The notes below the pieces were generated by a model. It did no database searches and was not told where the DNA came from. It was given only the letters and a program-made list of their open reading frames with translations. Source: Chloroflexi bacterium UBA6077 (GTDB lineage: Bacteria; Chloroflexota; UBA6077). From it: a stretch of DNA of 64,000 nucleotides. The stretch covers positions 62,001 through 126,000 of the forward strand of contig DIXP01000021.1 in NCBI GenBank assembly GCA_002436065.1. The letters run 5' to 3'. A program made the position numbers and the translations under genes. Shown here one piece after another: positions 42,680 through 51,918 of the stretch. Position 1 is the first letter of the stretch, and each line of letters begins with the position of its first letter.

Positions 42680-44524
42680 GGTCTCCCTCCAATGCGAAGC
42701 CGTGGACAGCCATTGTGTGGACGGGCGGTGGTTCGGCAGCTGTTCATGCAGGCTCTGGGCGAGGAATCCGGGATCGCGCCGGAGAAGAAGCCCGGAGCCT
42801 CCGGTTTCTCCCCAAGGAAAGGGTTGCCCGCTGTCATGCTTCCTCGGGGCGTTGGAGTCTTGCGAGATCGGTCGGCTCGACACGCAGAGGGGATTATACA
42901 GCGTTGAAGCTACTGCCACGATGGTGCTGGCACGCTGCAGCCTCGACTAGACGGGCTACATGCTCTCGTACGGTATTCCTGTAGAGGTCGGCTTCTTGGA
43001 ATTGGGTCGTGACCGAAAGCTCGAACCGTCTTCTTTTCTGTCCAGACCGGCGAAGAGGCCCTGACTGGCGTGGCTCACCCACGCATGGGCGAGGGAGCAC
43101 ATGTCGCCGCGGGCGATCCTTCGCGCAAACTACCAGCCCCGAGCGGATGCTGCGACACTGAGTTAGTTTCTGATAGAACCAAGCCCAAATGGACCAGTTC
43201 TTCGGCCACCGGAGCGGCGAAACGGCCCTTGACTCCCCCTTCACCTGCGGCGTGATTTTCGACTATTGCTCTCCCGCAGATTGGCCATGATTCAGCCGTC
43301 CGCCAATCCGTGTCTCGCTCGTAACTCTGAAGTAATCGAATGGTGCCTGGCTCGACCCAGGTTTGGACCGGCAAAGTCACCGCGCTAAGCTCTCCGCTGC
43401 GACACGACCGACACGAACTCGTCCGCAGTAGGTGCGAGCTAGTTCTCGCGTAACTCCGAGGTAACCGGGGCCTTCTACACTGCGAGCGTGTATGTGGTTT
43501 GGTCGGCTTTGCCCGAAAAGTCCGACGAGGTAGTCTCGCCCTCGACTTCGTAGGATGTGGTTGGCGTTGGCCCGCCCGAGAGCGTGCTCTCCTACCTGGA
43601 GTCAGAAGAGACCAACGGTGAGGCTCCACCGGTTGGCGCCGGATCCAAAACGAGCTTGCTCTCCAGCGCCGACGATCAGAGCCAGTCAGAACCCAAACCG
43701 CACCAGAGAAGGGGAGGTGGGTAGCAGAAGAATCGCACCATAAGGCCCGAACGGTAGACGGTGGTCGGGTACGTTTCCGTGAGCACAGCGGCATCTCTAA
43801 GGGAGTAGCGCAGCGTGCTCGTGACATCGCTGGCGGCGGCAATCTCGAAAGGCAACGACTCGACAGACTGGAGATCGACCACGTGCTGGTGAAGCGGTCT
43901 TGCCGTCAGCCCACGTACTGGAGCACTGTTTCCTCAATCATCTCGACTGCTGCTCGGCGATAGCTTCTGCCCGCTGCTTGATGCCAAGGAGGCACCTATG
44001 ATCATCACGTTGTCTCCGATGTCGAGCAGCAGGTTGAACAGGGTCCATAGCGAGAGCCAGTTGTAGCGCGTCCGCACCCTGGTGATGAGACGGGTGCGCT
44101 CTCCGTCCACCGGACAGAAGCCCCAGAACCAGGCGGACGCCTGACAGACGAAGGTTCCGATCATCCCCATGGGTGCCCCTACGGCAATCCCCCCAGTCCT
44201 CGAAGCCGTGGCCAGGGTCTTGTGCTCGATCCTGGATCCGACTCCCAGCTGTACCTCGATCCAAGGTCGAAGGAACTGCGCCCATAGCGTCAAATCCGGC
44301 GCCCGACGCCTGTGGCTGCCAGCCGCTCCCTTCGCACCATACCCCAACGGTCCAGTCCTCGTATCGGACCTCGCCCTGCTCCTCCCCATCCCGCCAGTTG
44401 AAAGGAGAACACTCGATGGCCCGTGCGCCGCCCAAGCATCCTCCATCGTTGTCCACTCCACCCGCTGTCCGAGTGCCCAAGCCGGCGCCCAGCAACAGCC
44501 ATTTCCTGTTCGGGAGGAAATCCC
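42680..44524. other. Long non-coding/decayed region
   Basis: About 1.8 kb with no intact gene. Frames are short, without ribosome-binding sites, and rich in Arg and Ser as expected of out-of-frame high-GC sequence. The only recognisable relic is the SRPBCC-like remnant at 43934-44461. Minus-strand frames at 42894-43842 show scattered protein-like stretches (LYRNTVREHVARLVE) but nothing alignable. Confidence 0.5.
43934..44461 (-). pseudogene. Degraded SRPBCC-like protein gene
   Basis: The minus frame contains VCQASAWFWGFCPVDGERTR, LITRVRTRYNWLS and LLLDIGDNVMI, resembling the C-terminal part of SRPBCC proteins where a Trp-x-Trp strand is followed by GRTRLI and a final amphipathic helix. The expected ending LLGIKQRAEAIAEQQSR sits in a different frame starting at about 43985, so there is a frameshift; upstream of residue ~100 neither frame reads sensibly. 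Confidence 0.5.
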
Positions 44525-45088
44525 ATGTCAGAGAACATTCGAAGCCATCTCACCCGGCTCTCCGCATGGTTCCTCTTCATCCATGGTTGGCTCGCGGTCA
44601 CGATCCTTCATGGCCGTCGAGCGCTCAGCCGGGTTCGTTGCCCGGTTCCCATCGAGGTGCTGATCGCCGACCGTGCCAAACGCCGCAACCTGGAGAGGGA
44701 ACTCCGGATCGGCATCCGACGGCTCAGTCGAGCCGTTGGTGCTCCGTTCCCAGCAGAGGCGGCTGTCGTCGTCCAGCAGGTCCTGAAGCCCGGTCGTCAG
44801 CTTGCCGGATGCTACCAGCTCTGGCAACGTCCCGACGGCGCTCGCTGCGTGCTCTTCCGGCTAGCGCTCGAGGTGAACGGCCGGCATCTCGCAACCGACG
44901 AGTTGCTGGCGGCCCTCGCCGAACAGTGGATCGGCCTGGCCATCGAGCAAAGCGCCGCTCCCAGCGTACTGGTCCCCGTCGAGTTCGACCCGGCTCAACC
45001 TCCCGAAACCAGGCGCCTCACAGCCCTTCGTCCTGACCCCCTCGCACCCCATCCAAACGGTACAAGAGCCAGCGAACGGGCTGCCTGA
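44525..45088 (+). CDS. Hypothetical membrane-tethered or soluble protein
   Basis: 187 residues. SAWFLFIHGWLAVTILHGRR could be a short hydrophobic anchor. The remainder (VPIEVLIADRAKRRNLEREL, LWQRPDGARCVLFRLALEVN, ELLAALAEQWIGLAIEQSA) is an alpha/beta pattern. GGAGG is seven bases before ATG 44525. It opens a plus-strand run of maintenance genes (to 50743). Family not recognised. Confidence 0.6.
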   Translation: MSENIRSHLTRLSAWFLFIHGWLAVTILHGRRALSRVRCPVPIEVLIADRAKRRNLERELRIGIRRLSRAVGAPFPAEAAVVVQQVLKPGRQLAGCYQLWQRPDGARCVLFRLALEVNGRHLATDELLAALAEQWIGLAIEQSAAPSVLVPVEFDPAQPPETRRLTALRPDPLAPHPNGTRASERAA

Positions 45089-45151
45089 GTCAGCCCCTTT
45101 TAGGACATCCATCTGTACCAGCATTCCATCAGAAACGTAAGGAGGAACACC

Positions 45152-46198
45152 ATGTCCCGGTCCATCGTACTCAAGAGCTTCGCCGAGCTGGCAGAGGTAC
45201 TCAACCTGGACGACCTGCCGGAGGGTCCGGTCCCCGGGGTCGCCGACAGCACGGCCCCGCCGGCAGAGCTGCAAACGGCTGTCCCTGACCTCGCCAGTCT
45301 GCTGGCCCAGTTGGAGGAGGCCGGCGCTACTCTTGCCGCTATCGGGCGACGCGACCAGGAGACCAGGGCGAGCGCGCTCCGCGATCTGGAGCAGTACGAC
45401 TCCCTGGTCGCTCGGCAGCGGGAAGCCGAGGGAGCCCTCAAGCGGGCTCGGCAGGTTCGACTGGAGGCCGAGTCCCTGGCTGCGGCCGCCTTCGCCGACG
45501 AGGCGCAGGCAGCGGCAATGCGCACGGCCGGTCTCGCCGCCCGAGCGGAAGAGGCGGCGATGACCCTGGCCGAACGGTGCAGGCAGGACGCCAAGCGGTT
45601 GGCGTCGCAGCTCGACCTGGAGAGACTGCTGGCGGAGCGCCGCCGGCGGGAAGAGGCAGAAAAAGCGAAAGCCGCCGAGGCCGAGCGGGCCAGGCGACTC
45701 TCCGGAGCCCTTGCGCGAGCGTCTGTAGCGCTCGAGGCGGGACGATTCGAGGAAGCGAAAGACTTGCTGGGGGTCGCTGGTAACGAGTTCCCCGGCAGTC
45801 CAGAAGTCAACTCCCTCAAGCAGATCATTGCACAGCGTGAGCTAGGTGTCAAGCTTTCGGTGGCCGAGGAAGTACTCTGGGCGGCCCGCCGGGAGTTCCG
45901 GCGGGACCCCGCGGCGACCGTCGCTCGCCTGGAGGCCCTGGACGTCGACGGGCTGCCCGACGACATCGCCAGGCAGCTCTTCGGAGAGTGGGCACGGGCC
46001 TGCTCTCGCCTCTGCCGGGAGCGCGAGACCGTCGAACCTCTGCGCTACGCTCCCGACCCGGGCCGCGGCGCGGTCATCGCCCGCGAGAGCCCCGGTGGGA
46101 GTTACATCGTAGTTAGTGCTCTCGGCATGGGCCCTAGCTGGAAGCCCGGCAGTGTTGTCGGGGAGCGCCAGGTCCGGCGAGCACGTCCCCTCCGTTAG
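45152..46198 (+). CDS. Coiled-coil protein of unknown function
   Basis: 348 residues. A long Ala/Glu/Arg-rich coiled coil covers ~70-205 (ALKRARQVRLEAESLAAAAF; LLAERRRREEAEKAKAAEAE), then a TPR-like stretch (ALARASVALEAGRFEEAKDL). The C-terminal ~100 residues are globular. AAGGAGG precedes ATG 45152. Possibly a structural or scaffold factor for the DNA-processing genes downstream. Confidence 0.6.
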   Translation: MSRSIVLKSFAELAEVLNLDDLPEGPVPGVADSTAPPAELQTAVPDLASLLAQLEEAGATLAAIGRRDQETRASALRDLEQYDSLVARQREAEGALKRARQVRLEAESLAAAAFADEAQAAAMRTAGLAARAEEAAMTLAERCRQDAKRLASQLDLERLLAERRRREEAEKAKAAEAERARRLSGALARASVALEAGRFEEAKDLLGVAGNEFPGSPEVNSLKQIIAQRELGVKLSVAEEVLWAARREFRRDPAATVARLEALDVDGLPDDIARQLFGEWARACSRLCRERETVEPLRYAPDPGRGAVIARESPGGSYIVVSALGMGPSWKPGSVVGERQVRRARPLR

Positions 46199-46217
46199 CG
46201 CCCCGTCGTGTGGTTAT

Positions 46218-46249
46218 CGGCCCCCGGGCGGAGCTCCGCCCGGGGGCCG
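46218..46249. terminator. Perfect 32-bp palindrome
   Basis: The 16-bp arms 46218-46233 and 46234-46249 are exact complements: the left arm begins CGGCCCCCGGGCGGAG and the centre is GAGCTC. It is extremely GC-rich with no T-run after it. Placed between the coiled-coil gene and the next operon, it can form a strong hairpin that blocks read-through, or be a protein-binding site. Confidence 0.65.
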
Positions 46250-46296
46250 AGGTCACCGGAGAGAAGAAGGGGGTGCAGGAATGAAAGGAGCGTGAC

Positions 46297-46599
46297 TTGG
46301 AGCGTCTGAACCGGTATGACCGGGCCACGGTGGCGCTCTGGACTCGCAGCCATGCCGAGATGGCGAGGCGGTTGGCCGACGGCCTGCTGGCCGAGGTCGC
46401 GGTTCATGCGCTGCTGTCCGGGCTGCGCCGGCATGTGGAACCCTCGGATCTCTTCGATAGCTACGAGGCTGACGCCGCGGCCGACTTCGCGCTGATAAGG
46501 AGCCTCCTCACGACCGGCCCGGGCTCGGAGTCGCTCTGGCGGGTGCGGGACGCGGCGTTCTACCTGCGCTGGCTCGAACTCACGGGCAGCGGCGCGTAG
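46297..46599 (+). CDS. Hypothetical helical protein preceding the UvrD-like helicase
   Basis: 100 residues, mostly helical (NRYDRATVALWTRSHAEMAR; VHALLSGLRRHVEPSDLF; WRVRDAAFYLRWLEL). The start is TTG 46297 with AAAGGAG six bases upstream. The stop is three bases before the helicase GTG, so the pair is co-translated. Possibly an accessory of the helicase. Confidence 0.6.
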   Translation: MERLNRYDRATVALWTRSHAEMARRLADGLLAEVAVHALLSGLRRHVEPSDLFDSYEADAAADFALIRSLLTTGPGSESLWRVRDAAFYLRWLELTGSGA

Positions 46600-46602
46600 A
46601 TC

Positions 46603-48468
46603 GTGCTCGATCTCTCTCGCCTCAGCCTGGAGCAGCGACAAGCCGTGCTCGCCGGCGATGGTCCGCTGCTGATCGTCGCCGGCCCCGGCTCGGGCAAGAC
46701 CACCGTGCTGGCCGCCCGGATCGCCTACCTGGTGACTTCGCGGGGCATCGCCCCCAGCAGCGTGCTCGCCGTCACCTTCGCGACAAAGGCGGCACGGGAG
46801 CTCCGATCGCGTCTCCGGGGCATGCTGGGCGACGTGGGACTCGCCGTGGATGTCTCGACCTTCCACGCCTTCGGACTTCGGATCGTCCGTCAGTGGAGCG
46901 ATGAGTTGGGCTTCGGCCCGGGTCCGCTGGCGGTCTATGGAAAGGACGAGGCGCTGCGGCTGCTCCGGGATGCGGCCGACCAGCTCGGCTTCGAATTTGA
47001 ACAGTGGTCGCTCCCGGACCTGGCCCGCCACCTCGAGCGCGTGCGCCTCGGAGACGACACGCCGCTCCCTGAAGCCAAGGAGCTCGAGCCCCTTCTGGAG
47101 GCTTACGAGGAGCTGCTCCGGCGCCGAGGGGCGGTCGACTACCCGGCGATGCTGGCCATGCCGCTCCGGCTCTTCCGGGCGCGCCCGGCGGCGCTGCGCC
47201 TCTACCAGGACAGCTACCGCCACGTCCTGTCCGATGAGTTCCAGGACGTCTCCGCCGCCCAGTATGCCCTGCTCAGGAGGCTGGCCGAGCGCCACCACAA
47301 CCTGGTGGTGGTGGGCGACCCGCGGCAGACGCTCTACGGGTGGCGGGGCGCCGACGTCCGCTTTCTGCAGGACTTCGAACGCGACTTCCCCGAGGCCCAG
47401 CTCCTCGGTCTCGACCAGAACTTTCGCTCGACAGGTCGGATCGTCGACCTGGCCAATGCCCTGGGCGCGGCCCTGGAGTACTCCCGGCCCCTCTGGACCG
47501 ACAACCCCGAGGGGGAAGTCACGCTGCTCCACGTGGCGGAGGACGAACAGGCCGAGGCGGCCTTCGTGGCCTCCGAGATCGGGCGCCTCCTGGAAGCGCA
47601 ACGGATAGAACACCCTGGCGAGGTGGCTATCCTGTACCGGACGAACCAGCAGGCGAGCGAACTGATCCTTGCCCTCAGGGCGCAGCATGTACCGTACTGG
47701 GTGCTCGGGCGAGGCGATCTGTTCGCGCGGCACGAGGTGCGGGACGCGATAGCCTATCTGCGCCTGGCCCACGATCCGGCCGATCCTAGTGCGCTCGCCC
47801 GCATCGCCAATACCCCACCCAGACGCCTGGGCCGCCTGGCCGAGCGACTCCGGGATCGACCTCTACCCCCAGAGGAGTTTCTCACCCTGGCCAGGAGCTA
47901 TGGTCCCACCGCGGCTAACAGCGCAATTTCTCTTCTGGCTCTTGTCGACGATCTGCACGATCGGAGTACTGCGCTGACGCTGGTCCAGATGCTGGACCTC
48001 GTGCTCGAGCGAAGCGGCTACGCCACCTGGCTGGCCGGCCAGCCTGACGCCTCGACCGGCCTCGCTCACCTGGCGATGCTGCGCACCCTGGCCGAGCAGG
48101 CCGAGGAAGAGCTGGGCGCCTGGTTGGCCGACCTGCAGTTGGGCGAAGAGGTTGCTCCCGGCCCCGACGCGCGCAAGGTCCTGCTGACCACGATCCATGG
48201 CGCGAAAGGGGGCGAGTGGCGCGTGGTGTTCGTGGTCGGAGTGGAGGAGGGTCTCCTTCCCCACCCCCGGGCGCTCCTACTCAAGGAGACGGAGAGCGCG
48301 GGCCTCCAGGAGGAGCTGCGCGTTGCCTACGTGGCCGTCACCAGGCCGCGAGAGAGGCTCTATCTCACCTGCTGCCGAACGAGGCGGCTCGGCGAACACT
48401 CCGAGCTGTGCCGGCCATCGCGCTTTCTCCGCGGGCTGCCAGCGCACCTGATCCAGCGGGCCGCCTGA
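46603..48468 (+). CDS. UvrD/PcrA-family SF1 DNA helicase
   Basis: 621 residues. Motif I LIVAGPGSGKTTVLAARIAY, Ia VTFATKAARELRSRL, II LSDEFQDVSAAQY, III VVVGDPRQTLYGWRGAD, IV LDQNFRSTGRI, V TIHGAKGGEWRVVFVVGVEE and VI RVAYVAVTRPRERLYL are all present in order. It is shorter than chromosomal UvrD/PcrA (~720). It unwinds DNA 3'-5'; on this element it probably serves replication or transfer. GTG 46603 starts the frame. Confidence 0.92.
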   Translation: MLDLSRLSLEQRQAVLAGDGPLLIVAGPGSGKTTVLAARIAYLVTSRGIAPSSVLAVTFATKAARELRSRLRGMLGDVGLAVDVSTFHAFGLRIVRQWSDELGFGPGPLAVYGKDEALRLLRDAADQLGFEFEQWSLPDLARHLERVRLGDDTPLPEAKELEPLLEAYEELLRRRGAVDYPAMLAMPLRLFRARPAALRLYQDSYRHVLSDEFQDVSAAQYALLRRLAERHHNLVVVGDPRQTLYGWRGADVRFLQDFERDFPEAQLLGLDQNFRSTGRIVDLANALGAALEYSRPLWTDNPEGEVTLLHVAEDEQAEAAFVASEIGRLLEAQRIEHPGEVAILYRTNQQASELILALRAQHVPYWVLGRGDLFARHEVRDAIAYLRLAHDPADPSALARIANTPPRRLGRLAERLRDRPLPPEEFLTLARSYGPTAANSAISLLALVDDLHDRSTALTLVQMLDLVLERSGYATWLAGQPDASTGLAHLAMLRTLAEQAEEELGAWLADLQLGEEVAPGPDARKVLLTTIHGAKGGEWRVVFVVGVEEGLLPHPRALLLKETESAGLQEELRVAYVAVTRPRERLYLTCCRTRRLGEHSELCRPSRFLRGLPAHLIQRAA

Positions 48469-48494
48469 GCCGTCGCTAGAAGGAGGTTTCCCCG

Positions 48495-49547
48495 ATGAAG
48501 CGCATCGACACGGAAGTGCTCAAGAGCGAGCACCCCATCGAGGAGGTCGTCGCTCGCTACGGCATCGAGCTCCGACCGAGCGGTCGAACCCTGGTGGGGC
48601 GCTGCCCCTTCCACAACGACGGAGGGAGGCCGAACCTATACGTCTATCCGGCCACTCGAAGCTGGTACTGCTATCGCTGTGCCGCCGGCGGTGACGTGAT
48701 TGGCTTCGTCCAGCGTATCGAGGGCATCGGGTTTCTCGAGGCGATCTCCCGCATCACTGGCGAGCGGCTGTTGCCGTCGGGCATCAGAAGCAGGCCAGTG
48801 ACGAGGGCTGCGAGACATCCAGCTCGAACGGCAGCCCGCGGGCCGGCCGAACGCGCCTGCCTGGCCGCGGCCGCGGACATTTACCACAACCGCCTCCTCA
48901 CGGACCCGGTCGCCCTTGCCTACGTCGAGGGCCGGGGTTTGGACCCGGCAGTCCTGGAGAGCTGCCGGATCGGATACGCCAGCGGCGACGAGCTCATCCC
49001 CTACCTCCGCTGGCGCGGCCTGCCCGCCGGAGCTGCCCTGCGAGTCGGACTGCTGGGGCGCGACGGCCGGGAGCATATGGCGGGTCGGGTGGTCGTGCCG
49101 GAGATCCGCGCCGGCCAACCGATCTGGCTGGTAGGCCGCACCGTCGGCTCCGAGGAAGACGCCCCCAAGTACCTGGGGCTGCCGGGCCGCAAGCCGCTGC
49201 TGGGCTGGGAGGCCGTCTCTGCCGAGCGCGCGGTCTGGCTGGTCGAGGGGGTCTTCGACTGGCTAACCCTGCGCTCCTGGGGTGTCCCCGCCCTTGCCCT
49301 GGTCGGAACGCACGTCTCCTCCGACGCCCTGCGGTCTCTGGCCCGCTTCGAACGACTCTACCTGGCTCTGGACAACGACGAGGCCGGGCGTGCAGCCACG
49401 GAGAAGCTGATGCAGGCCCTTGGCGAGCGAGCTTTGCCGATGACGCCGCCGGGCGTCAAGGACGTGGCAGAACTGGCCCCCGACCCCGAGGGCCGCGCTA
49501 CTTTCGCCCGCTTCGCCGAGCGCGAGGAACTGGTGCTGGCAGCATGA
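48495..49547 (+). CDS. CHC2-Toprim primase-like protein (second copy)
   Basis: 350 residues. The zinc finger is CPFH...CYRC; Toprim residues are in AVWLVEGVFDWLTLRSWGVP and YLALDNDEAGRAATEKLMQA. Closely parallels the protein at 3208-4311 in order and motifs, including GIELRPSGRTLVGRCPFHND. It lacks a helicase-interaction domain. AAGGAGG precedes ATG 48495; its stop overlaps the Rad52-like start. A replication primase of the element is likely, while the copy in the transfer operon may act in the recipient. Confidence 0.87.
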   Translation: MKRIDTEVLKSEHPIEEVVARYGIELRPSGRTLVGRCPFHNDGGRPNLYVYPATRSWYCYRCAAGGDVIGFVQRIEGIGFLEAISRITGERLLPSGIRSRPVTRAARHPARTAARGPAERACLAAAADIYHNRLLTDPVALAYVEGRGLDPAVLESCRIGYASGDELIPYLRWRGLPAGAALRVGLLGRDGREHMAGRVVVPEIRAGQPIWLVGRTVGSEEDAPKYLGLPGRKPLLGWEAVSAERAVWLVEGVFDWLTLRSWGVPALALVGTHVSSDALRSLARFERLYLALDNDEAGRAATEKLMQALGERALPMTPPGVKDVAELAPDPEGRATFARFAEREELVLAA

Positions 49548-50269
49548 CAGCAACCCACATCACAGAACGAAGGAACGGCCAGAGTGAACGACCTGGCGAC
49601 CCCGCAACCGACGATCACGCCGACGAACATGAAGAGCCCCTGGGCGTGGTACTGGGTCTCCTGGCCGAGCCCCTCGATCCAAAGCTGGTCGCCCATCGAC
49701 GGGGCGGCAAGGGGCAGATGGTCCCCTACATCGAGGGCTACCAGGCCATCAACCAGGCCAACCGCATCTTCGGCTACGGCCAATGGGGAGCCGAGTTGGT
49801 CGGGCCGGTGGGCTACCGGGAACTGACGCGCACGCACAAGGGATCGGGTGAGGTCTCGACCGTCGGGATGTACTGGGCCAGCGTGAGGGTACATGTTCGA
49901 GGCTGCGAGCCCAGGTCCGACGTCGGCTGCGCCTTCACCGCCGACGACAGTCCCGAGGCCCACGACACGACCATCAAGGCCGCCGCCACCGACGCCATGA
50001 AGCGCGCCCTGCGCCAGTATGGCGACCAATTCGGCAACGGGCTTTACGACCGCGCCAACCCGGCCCACGCCACGGCCGCTCGAGAGCTCGCCGACCTCCG
50101 GGCGGCCGTCCTCGCCATGGGCGCCCAGTTGGGCCTGGACGAGGCCGCGACTCGTCAGCAGGCGGCGAAGAAGGCCGGGCGGGCCTTCACCGAACTGGAG
50201 ATCGGCGACCTGGCACGAGTACTTCGGGCCATGGGCGAGGCCCTGGGGCGCAGTCGCCGCGCCGCCTGA
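49544..50269 (+). CDS. Rad52/22-family single-strand annealing protein
   Basis: 241 residues. The core VPYIEGYQAINQANRIFGYG then WSAELVGPVGYREL-type strand (GQWGAELVGPVGYRELTRT), SVRVHVRG and HDTTIKAAATDAMKRALRQY GDQFGNGLY match the Rad52/22 annealing domain with its conserved AxTDAxKRALRxxG signature. The C-terminal half is helical. It anneals complementary strands and often partners SSB, which follows 90 bp downstream. Confidence 0.85.
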   Translation: MTATHITERRNGQSERPGDPATDDHADEHEEPLGVVLGLLAEPLDPKLVAHRRGGKGQMVPYIEGYQAINQANRIFGYGQWGAELVGPVGYRELTRTHKGSGEVSTVGMYWASVRVHVRGCEPRSDVGCAFTADDSPEAHDTTIKAAATDAMKRALRQYGDQFGNGLYDRANPAHATAARELADLRAAVLAMGAQLGLDEAATRQQAAKKAGRAFTELEIGDLARVLRAMGEALGRSRRAA

Positions 50270-50359
50270 GGAGACTGCCAGTCCATCCGTGAGCTTCCGG
50301 CCAGCAGCGTCACCGCTGGCAACACTACTCACTCGTAGACAGTCCGAGGAGGCAATCCC

Positions 50360-50743
50360 ATGTCTTTCAACTTGAACCGGGCCGAACTCATCGGTCGGCT
50401 CGGCCGGGACCCCGAGATGCGGTACGCCGCCGACGGCCAGCCCGTCACCAGCTTCAGCCTTGCCACGGACCGACCGGCCAAGGCCGGCACCAAGCCCGAG
50501 ACCGACTGGCACCACATCGTGTGCTGGGGAAAGCTGGCCGAGTTCGCCGGGCAGTACCTCACCAAAGGGCGGCTCCTCTTCGTGGCCGGCCGTCTCACCT
50601 ACCGCGCCTGGGAGGGCAAGGACGGCAAGATGCGCCACACCACCGAGATCGTGGCGACGGAGCTGATCCCTCTCGACCGACGGCCGGAAGCCGAGCCCGC
50701 CGAGCCAGGGCCCGGAACCGAGGAAGATGAGATCCCCTTTTAG
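50360..50743 (+). CDS. ssb: Single-stranded DNA-binding protein
   Basis: 127 residues. An OB-fold: NLNRAELIGRLGRDPEMRYA, TSFSLATDRP, DWHHIVCWGKLAEFAGQYLT, LLFVAGRLTYRAWEGKDGK. The acidic tail ends EEDEIPF, the usual SSB C-terminal peptide that binds partner enzymes. GAGGAGG precedes ATG 50360. An element-borne SSB next to Rad52 and primase. Confidence 0.95.
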   Translation: MSFNLNRAELIGRLGRDPEMRYAADGQPVTSFSLATDRPAKAGTKPETDWHHIVCWGKLAEFAGQYLTKGRLLFVAGRLTYRAWEGKDGKMRHTTEIVATELIPLDRRPEAEPAEPGPGTEEDEIPF

Positions 50744-51027
50744 CGGGATCCTTCCCTTGCGATTGCAGCGCATCCCTGGGCGCCTGCTCTGCTCGATTCC
50801 TCTCCCGCGGGCTTATTGTGACTCGGAGCCCTACCTCCGGGAATTGGTGGTCGTCGCCAGCCCGACGCCCCCTCACCTCCGGCACCTGACCGTGTACCGC
50901 CGCCTTCCCGCGTCAGCAGAAGGACCCGGCTATCCGCCCCAGGCGGCGTAGCCCAACCAACTCGGTCTGGTCCCGGAGAGCGGCACCCTTGGCGGCGCTC
51001 CGCTCTCCGGCCCTCTGGAGGTGCCCT

Positions 51028-51312
51028 GTGCCCAAGCTCTGTGAGATCCTGTCGCCTGCGCAGCAACTGGAGCTGGCCGTTCTGGCCAGGAGCCCGTTTC
51101 GACTCGCCGATACCTTCGCCTCCTTCGTCGGGCAGTTCTACGACCGCTCGGACTTCGACCGACTGGCCCGCCAGGTCAGTGACCTCTACGACGCCGAGGG
51201 CGCCGAGCGGGCCGATCACTTCCGGGCCCGGCTCAACCGGCGGCTCCACGACCGCTACCACGATCCTGTGGCCTGGGAGGTGATGCCCACCGAGGGGAGG
51301 CAGGCGGCGTGA
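51028..51312 (+). CDS. Hypothetical small protein preceding the RadC-like gene
   Basis: 94 residues, soluble. PKLCEILSPAQQLELAVLAR and FASFVGQFYDRSDFDRLARQ. GTG 51028 has GGAGGTG upstream. The stop overlaps the RadC-like start (GTGA). Not recognised. The 284 bp before it contains no gene. Confidence 0.6.
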   Translation: MPKLCEILSPAQQLELAVLARSPFRLADTFASFVGQFYDRSDFDRLARQVSDLYDAEGAERADHFRARLNRRLHDRYHDPVAWEVMPTEGRQAA

Positions 51313-51842
51313 AGCGCCCCACCGACGAACGGCAGATCAGCCTGCTCCCGCCCGATGCGGCGGCGATCCTGCACCTGGTCCGGGAGAACCTCCGCCTGCT
51401 GGCGGAGATGGTCTCCCGCTACGAGGTTGGGCGCCTGGAGGCGTCGGCCAACGGGCACACCATCCGGAAGCCTGCCGACCTGGCTGAATACCTGGGAGCC
51501 GAGATGGCCGACCTGGCCCAGGAGCAGTTGCGGGTGGTGATCCTGGATACTAAGAACCACATCCTGGGATCCAGCCTCGTCTACCAGGGCGGGCTGAACG
51601 CCACGGTGGTGCGCCTGGGCGACTGCTTTCGTGAGGCGGTGCGCCTCGGTGCGGCGGCCCTGATCCTGGTCCACAACCACCCCTCCGGAGATCCCACGCC
51701 CTCTGCCGAGGACGTCCGTCTCACGGCGGAGGCGGCCAAGGCGGGCGAGCTTCTCGGCGTCGAGGTCCTGGACCATCTCGTGATAGGGCGGCCGAACTTC
51801 GTCAGTCTCCGCGAGCAAGGGCTCTACACGCCCCCGAGATGA
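51309..51842 (+). CDS. radC: RadC-family JAB-domain protein
   Basis: 177 residues. The JAMM motif is ILVHNHPSGDPTPSAEDVRL (HNHPSG, Ser, Asp) preceded by LDTKNHILGSSLVYQG and followed by DHLVIGRPNFVSL, all RadC hallmarks. It lacks the helix-hairpin-helix of long RadC. Plasmid and ICE copies are common; biochemical role is unsettled. Confidence 0.88.
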   Translation: MKRPTDERQISLLPPDAAAILHLVRENLRLLAEMVSRYEVGRLEASANGHTIRKPADLAEYLGAEMADLAQEQLRVVILDTKNHILGSSLVYQGGLNATVVRLGDCFREAVRLGAAALILVHNHPSGDPTPSAEDVRLTAEAAKAGELLGVEVLDHLVIGRPNFVSLREQGLYTPPR

Positions 51843-51918
51843 CTGACGTCTTGAGCCCTCCGCGGCTGCCAGCTGCCACCCATCCACCTTTGCTCCGCTA
51901 CCCGAGGAGGTCTGTCGA

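Noticed and set aside
43075..43842. 255-codon minus-strand frame in the decayed zone
   Set aside because: Ser/Arg-rich first half, no start site, and no recognisable motif; kept only as part of the decayed region.
46195..47772. 525-codon minus-strand frame
   Set aside because: Antisense to the UvrD-like helicase, which has all SF1 motifs; crosses the palindrome.
49358..50773. 471-codon minus-strand frame
   Set aside because: Antisense to the primase, Rad52-like and SSB genes; no family-like features.
51309..51842. Second JAMM protein considered as part of the Ubl system
   Set aside because: Its HNHPSGDPTPSAED motif and flanks are RadC-type and it sits in the repair cluster, far from the Ubl operon.
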